A DNA stretch of 64,000 bases. It comes from Mitsuaria chitosanitabida ATCC BAA-476 = NBRC 102408 (GTDB taxonomy: Bacteria; Pseudomonadota; Gammaproteobacteria; Burkholderiales; Burkholderiaceae_C). Location: the NCBI RefSeq assembly GCF_001598255.1, contig NZ_BCYP01000027.1, positions 113,618 to 177,617 on the forward strand, written 5' to 3'. How positions within the stretch are numbered: the first letter of the stretch is position 1; each line of letters begins with the position of its first letter. Below are positions 17,647-26,004 of this stretch, piece after piece. Under the pieces are notes generated by a model that was given only the letters and a program-made list of their open reading frames with translations, made no database searches and was not told the origin of the DNA. A program made the position numbers and the translations under genes.

Positions 17647-17675
17647 ATTCTAAGCGCCGCGCGAGAGGCTTCACA
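17647..17675 (-). promoter_or_regulatory. Candidate sigma-70 promoter for ssrS
   Basis: On the minus strand TGTGAA (17670-17675) and TAGAAT (17647-17652) are separated by 17 bases. Transcription would start near 17640, matching the base of the long 6S stem. The -35 box overlaps the end of zapA. Confidence 0.55.
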
Positions 17676-18012
17676 GCAGTTGCCCGTCTTGGACAAGGGC
17701 TTCGTCGAGCCGCTTCATCAGCGTTTCAAGATCGGGTAGCGCTTCATTCGGCGTGCCCGCCGCGCGGGTTTCACCAGGCGTTGCATTCGTTGCATCGCCG
17801 TCGGCGCCGGCAGCCGAATCGCTCAGCGAGAAGGCCAGGTTCAGCGCGGCCAGCACCGCGATGCGCTCGCGAGCCTTGATGCGGCCGGCGTCGCGGATCG
17901 CGCACATCTCCTTGTCGACGCGGGCCACGGCCTTGGTCAGCGCGGCTTCGCCGCCTTCCGGGCAGCCGAGCAGATAGCTCTGGCCCATGATCGTGACTTC
18001 CATTTGCTTCAT
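17671..18012 (-). CDS. zapA: Cell division protein ZapA
   Basis: ZapA bundles FtsZ filaments at the division ring. The 113-residue protein opens MKQMEVTIMGQSYLLGCPEG and continues with the ZapA helix region VARVDKEMCAIRDAGRIKARERIAVLAALNLA, split here at residues 30-60. An Ala/Gly/Thr-rich linker (66-88) precedes the last helix. The ATG at 18012 overlaps the upstream gene's stop as ATGA, indicating coupled translation. Confidence 0.94.
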   Translation of the reverse strand: MKQMEVTIMGQSYLLGCPEGGEAALTKAVARVDKEMCAIRDAGRIKARERIAVLAALNLAFSLSDSAAGADGDATNATPGETRAAGTPNEALPDLETLMKRLDEALVQDGQLL

Positions 18013-18296
18013 GCGCCTGTCTTTCGGGATTCGGGGGAGGAGGGGCTCGCGGCGTCTTGAGCGGACGTGGCGGCCGGGGATTCGGCGCTGTCGAGCAGGT
18101 CGGTGACTTCCATCGGCAGGCGGTCCAGCAGCGCGTCGATACGCGAACGCGCGGCCGAGAGGCGAGAGCGCAGGCTGTCGCGCTCGAGCGTGAGCGCCTG
18201 GACTTGCTGCTCGAGCAGCGTATTCGTGCGCTTCTGCTCCTCGTGGCGCACCAGCAGGCGCTCCACGCGGTCGACGAGGTCGTTGATGCTGGACAT
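18009..18296 (-). CDS. Small coiled-coil protein upstream of zapA (TIGR02449-like)
   Basis: This 95-residue protein is almost entirely helical: heptad-like residues 5-60 (MSSINDLVDRVERLL then EEQKRTNTLLEQQVQALTLE) form a coiled coil, followed by a Ser/Ala-rich tail. Similar short proteins, including TIGR02449 and the ZapB-like group, are regularly found in front of zapA. The 4-base overlap with zapA suggests they are made together. A role in Z-ring assembly is inferred from context only. Confidence 0.8.
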   Translation of the reverse strand: MSSINDLVDRVERLLVRHEEQKRTNTLLEQQVQALTLERDSLRSRLSAARSRIDALLDRLPMEVTDLLDSAESPAATSAQDAASPSSPESRKTGA

Positions 18297-18374
18297 GACT
18301 TCCCTGACGGACGGAACGCCGGGATTGTAGGCGGGCGTCCCCCCGACCTTCGGTCGGTCGGTAGCGGAAAGTTG

Positions 18375-19013
18375 TCAGCGCGCGGCCGCCATCGGCGCGC
18401 TGTCGCACTGCGCGACCACGGCGCAGCGCTCGCACAGCGGACGGCGTGCCTGACACACGTAGCGGCCGTGCAGGATGAGCCAGTGATGCGCGTCGACGAG
18501 GAATTCCTCCGGCACGCGCCGGAGCAACTGCTGCTCGACCTCGAGCACGTTCTTTCCCGGCGCCAGTCCGGTCCGGTTGCCGACGCGGAAGATGTGCGTG
18601 TCGACCGCCATCGTGGCTTCGCCGAAGGCGACGTTGAGCACCACGTTGGCCGTCTTGCGGCCGACGCCCGGCAGCGACTCCAGCGCCTCGCGGCTGCGCG
18701 GCACCTGGCTGTCGTACTGCTCGACCAGGATGCGGCAGGTGGCGTAGAGGTTCTTGGCCTTGGTCTTGTACAGGCCGATCGTCTTGATGGCGTCGGCCAG
18801 CTTCTCCTCGCCCAGGTCCAGGATCTTCTGCGGCGTGTTGGCGACGACGAAGAGCCGTCGCGTCGCCTTGTTGACGCCGACGTCGGTCGCCTGGGCCGAC
18901 AGCAGCACCGCGGCCAGCAGTTCGAACACGCTGGCGTACTCGAGCTCCGTCTGCGGCGAGGGATTCGCGGCGCGCAGGATCTCGAAGAACTCGCGGATCT
19001 GGGTCTTGTTCAT
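18375..19013 (-). CDS. nth: Endonuclease III
   Basis: This DNA glycosylase/AP lyase removes oxidised pyrimidines. The 212-residue protein has the helix-hairpin-helix LPGVGRKTANVV with catalytic K120, catalytic D138 in VDTHIF, and a C-terminal [4Fe-4S] site C187-X6-C194-X2-C197-X5-C203, exactly the canonical spacing. The ATG at 19013 begins MNKTQIREFFEILRAANP. It is downstream of rsxB, a frequent pairing. Confidence 0.97.
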   Translation of the reverse strand: MNKTQIREFFEILRAANPSPQTELEYASVFELLAAVLLSAQATDVGVNKATRRLFVVANTPQKILDLGEEKLADAIKTIGLYKTKAKNLYATCRILVEQYDSQVPRSREALESLPGVGRKTANVVLNVAFGEATMAVDTHIFRVGNRTGLAPGKNVLEVEQQLLRRVPEEFLVDAHHWLILHGRYVCQARRPLCERCAVVAQCDSAPMAAAR

Positions 19014-19054
19014 GGCGGTGGGCGGGAGCGGATCTCGGAAGGGATCGCGGACGA

Positions 19055-19765
19055 TCAGGCGCCGCGCTTGGCGCGAGCGCGGGCCAGCGCGGCCTCGATG
19101 ACGGCGCGCTTGCGGTCGAGCTGCGCGGGCTCGGTGAGCCGGGATTCCTGCTCGAGGTGGGCCAGCTTGTGCTCGGCCTTGGCCTCGAGGCGCTCGTCGT
19201 TCTCGCGCTGGTCGCGCGCGACGCGGATCTCGTGCCAGCGGTAGCGCGCGCGGGCGCGCTCGGCCTGGGGCTCGCTCCACGCCGCCCAGCCGCTGCGGCC
19301 AGGGGTGACGTCGGTCAGGGAGATGCAGTCCACCGGGCAGACGGGGATGCAGAGTTCACAGCCGGTGCAGTCGGCATCGATGATCACGTGCATCTGCTTG
19401 TTGCTGCCGACGATCGCGTCGACCGGGCAGGCCTTGATGCAGAGCGTGCAGCCGATGCACCAGTCCTCGTCGATGACGGCCAGACGGCGCGGGCCCTCGA
19501 CGCCGTTCTCGGGATTGAGCGGCAGCGGCGCGCGCGCGGTGATCGCGGCGAGCCGGGCGATGCCTTCGGCGCCGCCGGGCGGGCACTGGTTGATCGCCGC
19601 CTCGCCCCGCGCGATGGCGTGGGCGTAGGAGTGGCAGTCCGGGTAGCCGCAGCGCGTGCACTGCGTCTGCGGCAGCGCCAGGTTCAGGCGCTCGACGAGA
19701 TCGTCGAAGGCCTGGGACGGGGCGCTGGCGGTCGGGTCGGTGGGGACGACGGGGGCGGGATTCAC
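19055..19765 (-). CDS. rsxB: RsxB/RnfB-like ferredoxin protein
   Basis: The 236-residue protein has an N-terminal Fe-S domain with CTRCGYPDC (36-44), then two ferredoxin-type [4Fe-4S] motifs, CIGCTLCIKACPVD and CTGCELCIPVCPVD. In Rnf/Rsx complexes RnfB carries electrons to the membrane subunits, but no other rnf/rsx genes are nearby and the usual N-terminal membrane anchor is absent. The C-terminal 70 residues are a charged helix. The GTG start at 19765 overlaps the phaZ stop (GTGA), so the two are translationally coupled. It may act as a free ferredoxin supplying Fe-S or redox enzymes. Confidence 0.88.
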   Translation of the reverse strand: MNPAPVVPTDPTASAPSQAFDDLVERLNLALPQTQCTRCGYPDCHSYAHAIARGEAAINQCPPGGAEGIARLAAITARAPLPLNPENGVEGPRRLAVIDEDWCIGCTLCIKACPVDAIVGSNKQMHVIIDADCTGCELCIPVCPVDCISLTDVTPGRSGWAAWSEPQAERARARYRWHEIRVARDQRENDERLEAKAEHKLAHLEQESRLTEPAQLDRKRAVIEAALARARAKRGA

Positions 19766-21084
19766 TCGGTCGGCTTGGGCGTGCGACGCGCCGCCGGACG
19801 GGAACCAGAGGCGCGCTTGGCCGCGGCGGGCTTGTGCAACGGGGCCGCATCGTACCTGGCAATGAAGTCCCGGATCACCGGATAGACCTTCTCGCGCCAG
19901 CGCCGGCCCGAGAAGATGCCGTAGTGGCCCGCGCCGATGGCGTCGTAGTGGACCTGGTCCTTGGCCGCGATGCCGCTGCACAGCTCATGCGCGGCCTTGG
20001 TCTGGCCGGCGCCGGAGATGTCGTCCAGCTCGCCCTCGACGGTCAGCAGCGCGGTGCCGGTGATGTCCTGCGGACGCACCAGCTGGCCGCCCACGTCCCA
20101 GGTGCCGTTCACCAGCGCGAAGTCCTGGAAGACGGTCTTGATGGTGTCCAGGTAGTACTCGGCCGGCATGTCCAGCACGGCGTTGTACTCGTCGTAGAAG
20201 CGGCGGTGGGACTCGACGTTGTCGTCGTCGCCGCGGATCAGGTCGAGGAAGTAGTCGTAGTGCGAGCTCAGGTGGCGATCGGGGTTCATCGCCACGAAGC
20301 CGGTGTGCTGCAGGAAGCCGGGATAGACCTCGCGGCCAGCGCCGGGGTAGGTCGTCGGGACGCGGTAGATGACGTTGTTCTCGAACCAGCTGTAGCTCTT
20401 GTTCATCGCCAGGTTGTTGACCGCGGTCGGGCTCTTGCGAGCGTCGATCGGGCCGCCCATCATGGTCATCGAGCGCGGCGTGGTCTCGCCGTTGGAGGCC
20501 ATCAGCGAGATGGCCGCCAGCACCGGCACCGTCGGCTGGCAGACCGAGATCACGTGGCAGTCCTCGCCGACATGGCGGATGAAGTCCTGCACGTAGTAGA
20601 TGTAGTCGTCGAGGTGGAAGGGGCCGGCCTCGAGCGGGACCATGCGGGCGTCGGTCCAGTCGGTGATGTAGACCTTGTGGTCCTTGAGCAACTGCTTGAC
20701 GGTGTCGCGCAGCAGCGTGCTGTGGTGGCCCGACAGCGGCGCCACGACCAGCACGGTCGGCTGCGCCTTCATCTTCTCGAGGACCTTGGAGTCGTCGGTG
20801 TAGCGCTTGAAGCGCAGCAGGCGGCAGAAGGGCTGCTCCAGCGCGACCAGTTCCTGGACCGCGACGTCGACGCCGTCGACCTCGACGCTGGTGATCTCGA
20901 ATGCCGGCTTCTCGTATTCCTTGGCCAGACGGTGCATCAGGTCCAGGCCGGCCGACACGCGGTGGGACAGCGGCGTGTGGGCGAAGGGGGAGAGCGGGTG
21001 GCTGTACAGCTTGGCCGAGGCGCTGGCGAATTCGGCGAACGGGCTCAGCAGCGCGCGCTGCGTTTCATAAAGCTGATAGAGCAT
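19762..21084 (-). CDS. phaZ: Intracellular polyhydroxyalkanoate depolymerase
   Basis: PhaZ mobilises stored poly-3-hydroxybutyrate. The 440-residue protein has no signal peptide, as expected for the intracellular PhaZ1 type. The nucleophile motif is VCQPTVPVLA with C182 in place of serine, matching the catalytic cysteine known from the Ralstonia enzyme. The acidic residue is in EGELDDISG and the histidine in GAGHYGIFSG. The C-terminus is a basic Lys/Arg/Pro-rich tail. Its presence implies that the organism stores PHB. Confidence 0.95.
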   Translation of the reverse strand: MLYQLYETQRALLSPFAEFASASAKLYSHPLSPFAHTPLSHRVSAGLDLMHRLAKEYEKPAFEITSVEVDGVDVAVQELVALEQPFCRLLRFKRYTDDSKVLEKMKAQPTVLVVAPLSGHHSTLLRDTVKQLLKDHKVYITDWTDARMVPLEAGPFHLDDYIYYVQDFIRHVGEDCHVISVCQPTVPVLAAISLMASNGETTPRSMTMMGGPIDARKSPTAVNNLAMNKSYSWFENNVIYRVPTTYPGAGREVYPGFLQHTGFVAMNPDRHLSSHYDYFLDLIRGDDDNVESHRRFYDEYNAVLDMPAEYYLDTIKTVFQDFALVNGTWDVGGQLVRPQDITGTALLTVEGELDDISGAGQTKAAHELCSGIAAKDQVHYDAIGAGHYGIFSGRRWREKVYPVIRDFIARYDAAPLHKPAAAKRASGSRPAARRTPKPTE

Positions 21085-21269
21085 CTGGCGACCTCGTGAG
21101 GGGAGGGAGGCTGGCGAAGGAACCGGAAGAGACTGCGGGACCGCCGGTCGGCATGCACGTTGTGCAATGCAGCAATTCTAGGTCCCGGTTCCTGGAAGTG
21201 TGTGTCGCCCACGTGGCGCGCAAGGCCCGAACAGGGACTTCGAACCCGACTATTCCGCCATAAATGCGC

Positions 21270-21300
21270 AGGGCCGGCCCGCTTGCGGCGGGTCGGCCCT
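21270..21300. terminator. Strong hairpin between tyrB end and phaZ promoter region
   Basis: A 13-bp stem with one G-U pair (21270-21282 with 21288-21300) encloses TTGCG. It lies 70 bases past the tyrB stop on the minus strand. The T-run is poor (GCGCATTTATGG), so it may work with the upstream region. The rest of the 285-base gap (21085-21369) holds nothing I can identify. Confidence 0.6.
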
Positions 21301-21369
21301 GAGAGAGATCCGGAGACCGTGACGCCTCCTCGCGCCGATCGTGCGATCAGCGCATCGAGGCGTCAGGGC

Positions 21370-22572
21370 TCATGCCTTCTTGACGGCGGCGATCGCGGCG
21401 GCGACCGGCTTCAGGTTCTTGCTGTTCAGCGCGGCGACGCAGATGCGGCCCGAGTCCACGCCGTAGACGCCGAACTCCGCGCGCAGGCGCTGCATCTGCT
21501 CGGCGGACAGGCCGCTGTAGCTGAACATGCCCTTCTGGCGGGTGACGTAGCTCAGGTCGTCGGCGATGCCGGCGGCCTTCAGCTCGGCGACCAGCGCCTC
21601 GCGCATCTGCTTGATGCGCACGCGCATGCCGGCCAGTTCCTCTTCCCACTGGGCGCGCAGCGCGGGCGTGGACAGCACGGTGGCCACGACCTGGGCGCCG
21701 TGCGTCGGCGGGTTGGAGTAATTGGTCCGGATGACGATCTTGAGCTGGCTCAGGACCTTGGTCGCCTCGTCGGCCGAGGCGCAGACCACGCTCAGCGCGC
21801 CGACGCGCTCCCCATAGAGCGAGAAGCTCTTGGAGAAGCTGGTCGAGACGAAGAAGTCCAGGCCGGCGGCCAGGAACTGCTGGATCACCGCGCCGTCCTC
21901 GGCGATGCCCTCGCCGAAGCCTTGATAGGCCATGTCCAGGAAGGGGACCAGGTTCTTGGCCTTGACCGCGGCGACCACCTGCGTCCACTGCTCGGGCGTC
22001 AGGTCGTAGCCGGTCGGGTTGTGGCAGCAGGCGTGCAGCACGATGACCGTGCCGGCCGGGGCGGCGTTCAGCGCGCCCAGCATCGCGGCGAAGTCGATGC
22101 CGCGGTTGGCGGCGTCGTAGTAGGGGTAGGTCTCGACCGGGAAGCCGGCGTTGGTGAACAGCGCGCGGTGGTTTTCCCAGGACGGGTCGGAGATCAGCAC
22201 CTTGGCATCCGGGTTCAGGCGCTTGAGGAAGTCGGCGCCGATCTTCAGGCCGCCGGTGCCGCCCAGGGCTTGGACCGTCGCCACGCGCTTGCTCTTGAGC
22301 ACGTCGCTGTCGGCGCCGAAGACCAGGCCTTGCACGGCCGCGTCATAGGCGGCGATGCCGTCGATGGGCAGGTAGCCGCGCGGCTTGGGGGCGGCTTGCA
22401 TCTGCGCTTCCGCGGCGGCGACGCAGGCCAGCAGCGGCAGCTTGCCGTTGTCGTCGTAATAGACGCCCACGCCCAGGTTGACCTTGTTGGGATTCGAGTC
22501 GGCGTTGAATTGCTCGTTCAGACCCAGGATGGGGTCGCGGGGGGCCATGGCGACGGCGGCGAACAGGGACAT
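21370..22572 (-). CDS. tyrB: Aromatic amino acid aminotransferase (class I, TyrB/AspC family)
   Basis: This PLP enzyme swaps amino groups between aromatic or acidic amino acids and 2-oxoglutarate. The 400-residue length and motifs fit the AspC/TyrB group: MSLFAAVAMAPRDPILGLNE, ACCHNPTGYDLTPEQW, FLDMAYQGFGEG, and PLP lysine in SFSKSFSLYGERVGAL. Sequence alone does not decide between aspartate and tyrosine preference. The start at ATG 22572 is the family start. It is divergent from uvrB across 168 bases. Confidence 0.93.
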   Translation of the reverse strand: MSLFAAVAMAPRDPILGLNEQFNADSNPNKVNLGVGVYYDDNGKLPLLACVAAAEAQMQAAPKPRGYLPIDGIAAYDAAVQGLVFGADSDVLKSKRVATVQALGGTGGLKIGADFLKRLNPDAKVLISDPSWENHRALFTNAGFPVETYPYYDAANRGIDFAAMLGALNAAPAGTVIVLHACCHNPTGYDLTPEQWTQVVAAVKAKNLVPFLDMAYQGFGEGIAEDGAVIQQFLAAGLDFFVSTSFSKSFSLYGERVGALSVVCASADEATKVLSQLKIVIRTNYSNPPTHGAQVVATVLSTPALRAQWEEELAGMRVRIKQMREALVAELKAAGIADDLSYVTRQKGMFSYSGLSAEQMQRLRAEFGVYGVDSGRICVAALNSKNLKPVAAAIAAVKKA

Positions 22573-22740
22573 GAGAGGCTTTCCTGACAGTGCGTTGGCA
22601 AGAGCGGAGAGGGCCGGATCCGGAGAAACCCGTCCGGCTGCGCTACGCTGTCGCGTCCTGACGCCCGAGGCGCCTCCTGAGCGCCCAGCGAAGCCCGCCG
22701 ATTGTAGGCAGGGAACACGCGTTGCCCCTGGGAAACCCTG

Positions 22741-24909
22741 ATGAGCCGATCCTCCGCCGCCAAGTCCGAAACCCCCGCCGCCAAAGGGAAAGCCGCCTCT
22801 GACGCGGCGGCGGACAGCCCTGTCGCGGCCGAAGCGCCGAAGGGCGAATTCGTTGCTTTCGAAGGCTCTCCCTTCCAGCTGTTCCAGCCTTACCCGCCCG
22901 CGGGCGACCAGCCGGCGGCCATCCAGCAGCTGGTCGAGGGCGTCAACGACGGGGAGAGCTTCCAGACCCTGCTGGGCGTGACGGGTTCGGGCAAGACCTT
23001 CACGATGGCCAACACCATCGCGCGGCTGGGCCGTCCGGCCATCGTGTTCGCGCCCAACAAGACGCTGGCGGCGCAGCTGTACAGCGAGTTCCGCGAGTTC
23101 TTCCCCAAGAATGCGGTCGAGTACTTCGTCAGCTACTACGACTACTACCAGCCCGAGGCCTACGTCCCCCAGCGCGACCTGTTCATCGAGAAGGACAGCG
23201 CGATCAACGAGCAGATCGAGCAGTTGCGGCTGTCCTGCACCAAGAGCCTGCTGGAGCGGCGGGACGTGGTGATCGTGGCCTCGGTGTCGGCGATCTACGG
23301 CATCGGCAACCCGAGCGACTATCACCAGATGGTGATGACGCTGCGGGTGGGCGACAAGGTCGGCCAGCGCGACGTGATCCAGCAGCTCGCGCGCATGCAG
23401 TACACGCGCAACGAGATGGAATTCACCCGCGGCCACTTCCGCGTGCGCGGCGACACCATCGACGTCTTCCCGGCGGAGCACTCGGAGCTGGCACTGCGGA
23501 TCGAGCTCTTCGATGACGAGGTGGAGGGGCTGACGCTCTTCGATCCGCTGACCGGGCAGATCCGCCAGAAGATCCCGCGCTTCACGGTCTATCCGTCCAG
23601 TCATTACGTGACGCCGCGCGACCGCGTGGTGGCCGCGATCGAGACGATCAAGGTGGAGTTGCGCGAACGCGTCGCCTTCTTCATCAAGGAGGGCAAGCTG
23701 GTCGAGGCGCAGCGGCTGGAGCAGCGCACCCGCTTTGATCTGGAGATGCTCCAGGAGGTCGGTCACTGCAAGGGCATCGAGAACTACACGCGCCATCTGT
23801 CGGGCGCGCAGCCGGGCGATCCGCCGCCCACGCTGGTCGACTACCTGCCGCCGGACGCGCTGATGTTCCTGGACGAGAGTCACGTGCTGATCGGCCAGTT
23901 CAGCGCCATGTACAACGGCGACAAGGCGCGCAAGAGCACGCTGGTGGAGTTCGGTTTCCGGCTGCCCTCGGCGATGGACAACCGGCCGCTGAAGTTCGAG
24001 GAGTACGAGCGCAAGATGCGCCAGGCCATCTTCGTGAGCGCGACGCCGGGCGATTACGAGAAGCGCCAGGCGGGCGCGGTGGTCGAGCAGCTGGTGCGGC
24101 CGACGGGTCTGGTGGATCCGGTGGTGGAGGTGCGGCCGGCGGCGCATCAGGTCGACGACGTGCTGCAGGAGATCCGCGACCGCGTGCAGATCAACGAGCG
24201 GGTGCTGATCACGACCCTGACCAAGCGCATGGCGGAGCAGCTCACCGAGTACCTGAGCGACAACGGCGTGAAGGTCCGCTACCTGCATTCGGACGTGGAC
24301 ACGGTGGAGCGGGTCGAGATCCTGCGCGACCTCCGCTTGGGCACCTTCGACGTGCTGGTGGGCATCAACCTGCTGCGCGAGGGCCTGGACATTCCCGAGG
24401 TGTCGCTGGTGGCGATCCTGGACGCGGACAAGGAAGGCTTCCTGCGCGCGGAGCGCAGCCTGATCCAGACGATCGGGCGGGCGGCGCGGAACGTGAACGG
24501 CAAGGCCATCCTGTATGCGGACCGGATCACCGAGTCGATGAAGAAGGCGATCGGCGAGACCGAGCGCCGCCGCGCCAAGCAGATCCTGTTCAACGAAGAG
24601 AACGGCATCACGCCGCGCGGCGTGGTCAAGCGCATCCGCGATCTGATCGACGGCGTCTACAGCGACAAGCCGGGCCGCGACGACGCGAAGGTGATCGCGG
24701 ACACCGCCGAGGTCGAGGCGATGAGCGAGAAGGACCTGAGCAAGCGCATCACGCAGCTGGAGAAACAGATGCTGGAGCACGCGCGCAATCTCGAGTTCGA
24801 GAAGGCGGCGCGGCTGCGCGACCAGTTGGCCCAGCTCAAGGAACAGGCCTTCGGCGGATCGGCGCACGACAACATCGTGGCCATCGCGGCGGGCAAGGGC
24901 GGTCGCTGA
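22741..24909 (+). CDS. uvrB: Excinuclease ABC subunit B
   Basis: UvrB verifies DNA damage in nucleotide excision repair and recruits UvrC. The 722-residue protein has an N-terminal extension rich in Ala/Lys (1-35), Walker [14 protein letters not shown], the beta-hairpin region [15 protein letters not shown], and helicase motifs DESHV and [15 protein letters not shown]-terminal UVR domain ([20 protein letters not shown]) contacts UvrC. I found no SOS-type CTGT-N8-ACAG box in the 168 bases upstream. Confidence 0.97.
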   Translation: MSRSSAAKSETPAAKGKAASDAAADSPVAAEAPKGEFVAFEGSPFQLFQPYPPAGDQPAAIQQLVEGVNDGESFQTLLGVTGSGKTFTMANTIARLGRPAIVFAPNKTLAAQLYSEFREFFPKNAVEYFVSYYDYYQPEAYVPQRDLFIEKDSAINEQIEQLRLSCTKSLLERRDVVIVASVSAIYGIGNPSDYHQMVMTLRVGDKVGQRDVIQQLARMQYTRNEMEFTRGHFRVRGDTIDVFPAEHSELALRIELFDDEVEGLTLFDPLTGQIRQKIPRFTVYPSSHYVTPRDRVVAAIETIKVELRERVAFFIKEGKLVEAQRLEQRTRFDLEMLQEVGHCKGIENYTRHLSGAQPGDPPPTLVDYLPPDALMFLDESHVLIGQFSAMYNGDKARKSTLVEFGFRLPSAMDNRPLKFEEYERKMRQAIFVSATPGDYEKRQAGAVVEQLVRPTGLVDPVVEVRPAAHQVDDVLQEIRDRVQINERVLITTLTKRMAEQLTEYLSDNGVKVRYLHSDVDTVERVEILRDLRLGTFDVLVGINLLREGLDIPEVSLVAILDADKEGFLRAERSLIQTIGRAARNVNGKAILYADRITESMKKAIGETERRRAKQILFNEENGITPRGVVKRIRDLIDGVYSDKPGRDDAKVIADTAEVEAMSEKDLSKRITQLEKQMLEHARNLEFEKAARLRDQLAQLKEQAFGGSAHDNIVAIAAGKGGR

Positions 24910-24928
24910 GCGGCGTGCCGTCGGCGTT

Positions 24929-25906
24929 TCAGCGGGCGTTGTCGGTGGCCGTGCCCGTCGCGGTGCCGGCCTCCGGCATCGTGGCGTCGGCGAAGCCGGC
25001 CAACGGAGCGGGACGTTTCTCGAGCAGCTCCTCGCAGTGCGTGTGCCATCGCGAGCGCGCCCCGTTCGGCGCCTCCCAGGCCTGATAGGCGAGGTAGTTG
25101 CCGGCCACGGTCGCCGGCAGCTTGCCCGATTCGCCGAGTTCCAGGATGCGTGCCGGCGTGAGCCGCTCCGCGCCCGGGAACTGGATCACGCGCGGTTCGG
25201 TGAGGCTGACCACCTGCCGGAACACGCACTCCGCCGTGGCGTAGGCCAGGAACTCCTCGTGGACGATCTCGAGCGGACCGCCCAGGTTGACCTTCATGTG
25301 GAAGTGCAGCAGCTCGTGGGCCAGGGTGCTGACGACCTCGAAGGTCCAGTACCTGTTCCAGTCGCAGCCGGCGTTCTCGTAGAGCGGATAGGCCAGGTGC
25401 ATGCGGGCCCGGGCCGGGCTCGAGAAGGACACCTGGTAGCCGGCCGAGGATTCCGTCGGAGGAATCAGCTCCAGCTCGACCGTGGGCATCGGGGCATCTC
25501 GGTACCACCGGTGCATCAACGGCGCCAACTGGTCCAGGGCTGTCCGCAGCGACTCGCCGAGGGGCTTGCAAGCGCCGTCGCTGGTCTGCAGGCGCTGGAG
25601 GACGCGACCTCGGTTCTCGGTCGTCGCCACGAGGTCGATCGTCGCGCCGCCCAGTGATGCGGATATGCCGAGGGGCTGGGTCGGCTGTGCGGGGTGCTTC
25701 TCCGCCACGCGCCAGGCGGAGACCGTCATGACCCGCTCGAACGGGAGCCTGACGAAGTGGTAGCTGTTGACCGCCGGACCGCCACCCAGGCCGCTGGGGA
25801 TCAGGGCATCCGCGACCCAGGGTTGGACGCTGCCGCAGCCGGTGCAGATCAGGGTGAGCGGCAGGGCTGCCAGTCGGAGGCCGCGACGGAGCGAGGGGAT
25901 CGGCAA
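24929..25906 (-). CDS. Putative lipoprotein with HExxH zincin motif
   Basis: I do not recognise this family. The frame has no ATG near the hydrophobic leader; the best start is TTG 25906, which gives 325 residues and a leader LRRGLRLAALPLTLICTGCG that looks like a lipoprotein signal with Cys24 as the lipid site, although the residue at -3 is atypical. Residues 197-201 read HELLH, a zinc-protease motif, and EEFLAYATAE follows about 20 residues later as a possible third ligand. It is probably a periplasmic metallopeptidase-like protein. It is convergent with uvrB. Confidence 0.6.
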   Translation of the reverse strand: MPIPSLRRGLRLAALPLTLICTGCGSVQPWVADALIPSGLGGGPAVNSYHFVRLPFERVMTVSAWRVAEKHPAQPTQPLGISASLGGATIDLVATTENRGRVLQRLQTSDGACKPLGESLRTALDQLAPLMHRWYRDAPMPTVELELIPPTESSAGYQVSFSSPARARMHLAYPLYENAGCDWNRYWTFEVVSTLAHELLHFHMKVNLGGPLEIVHEEFLAYATAECVFRQVVSLTEPRVIQFPGAERLTPARILELGESGKLPATVAGNYLAYQAWEAPNGARSRWHTHCEELLEKRPAPLAGFADATMPEAGTATGTATDNAR

Positions 25907-26004
25907 CGCGAGTTCAGGGTTCGTGATCGAAGGCGTCGAGCGTGCTTGGATTCGCCGCGGATCGCCATGCGATGTTTCCCTGTGCCGGGAGGCCTCGGCG
26001 CCCG

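Noticed and set aside
22573..22740. SOS (LexA) box upstream of uvrB
   Set aside because: CTGTCGCG at about 22647 and CTGACAG at about 22581 looked promising, but neither forms CTGT-N8-ACAG.
21370..24867. A 1165-codon open frame on the minus strand covering tyrB and the antisense of uvrB
   Set aside because: Only the tyrB part has family-like sequence. The rest is Asp/His/Leu/Arg-rich antisense of uvrB, a usual product of strong G/C codon bias.
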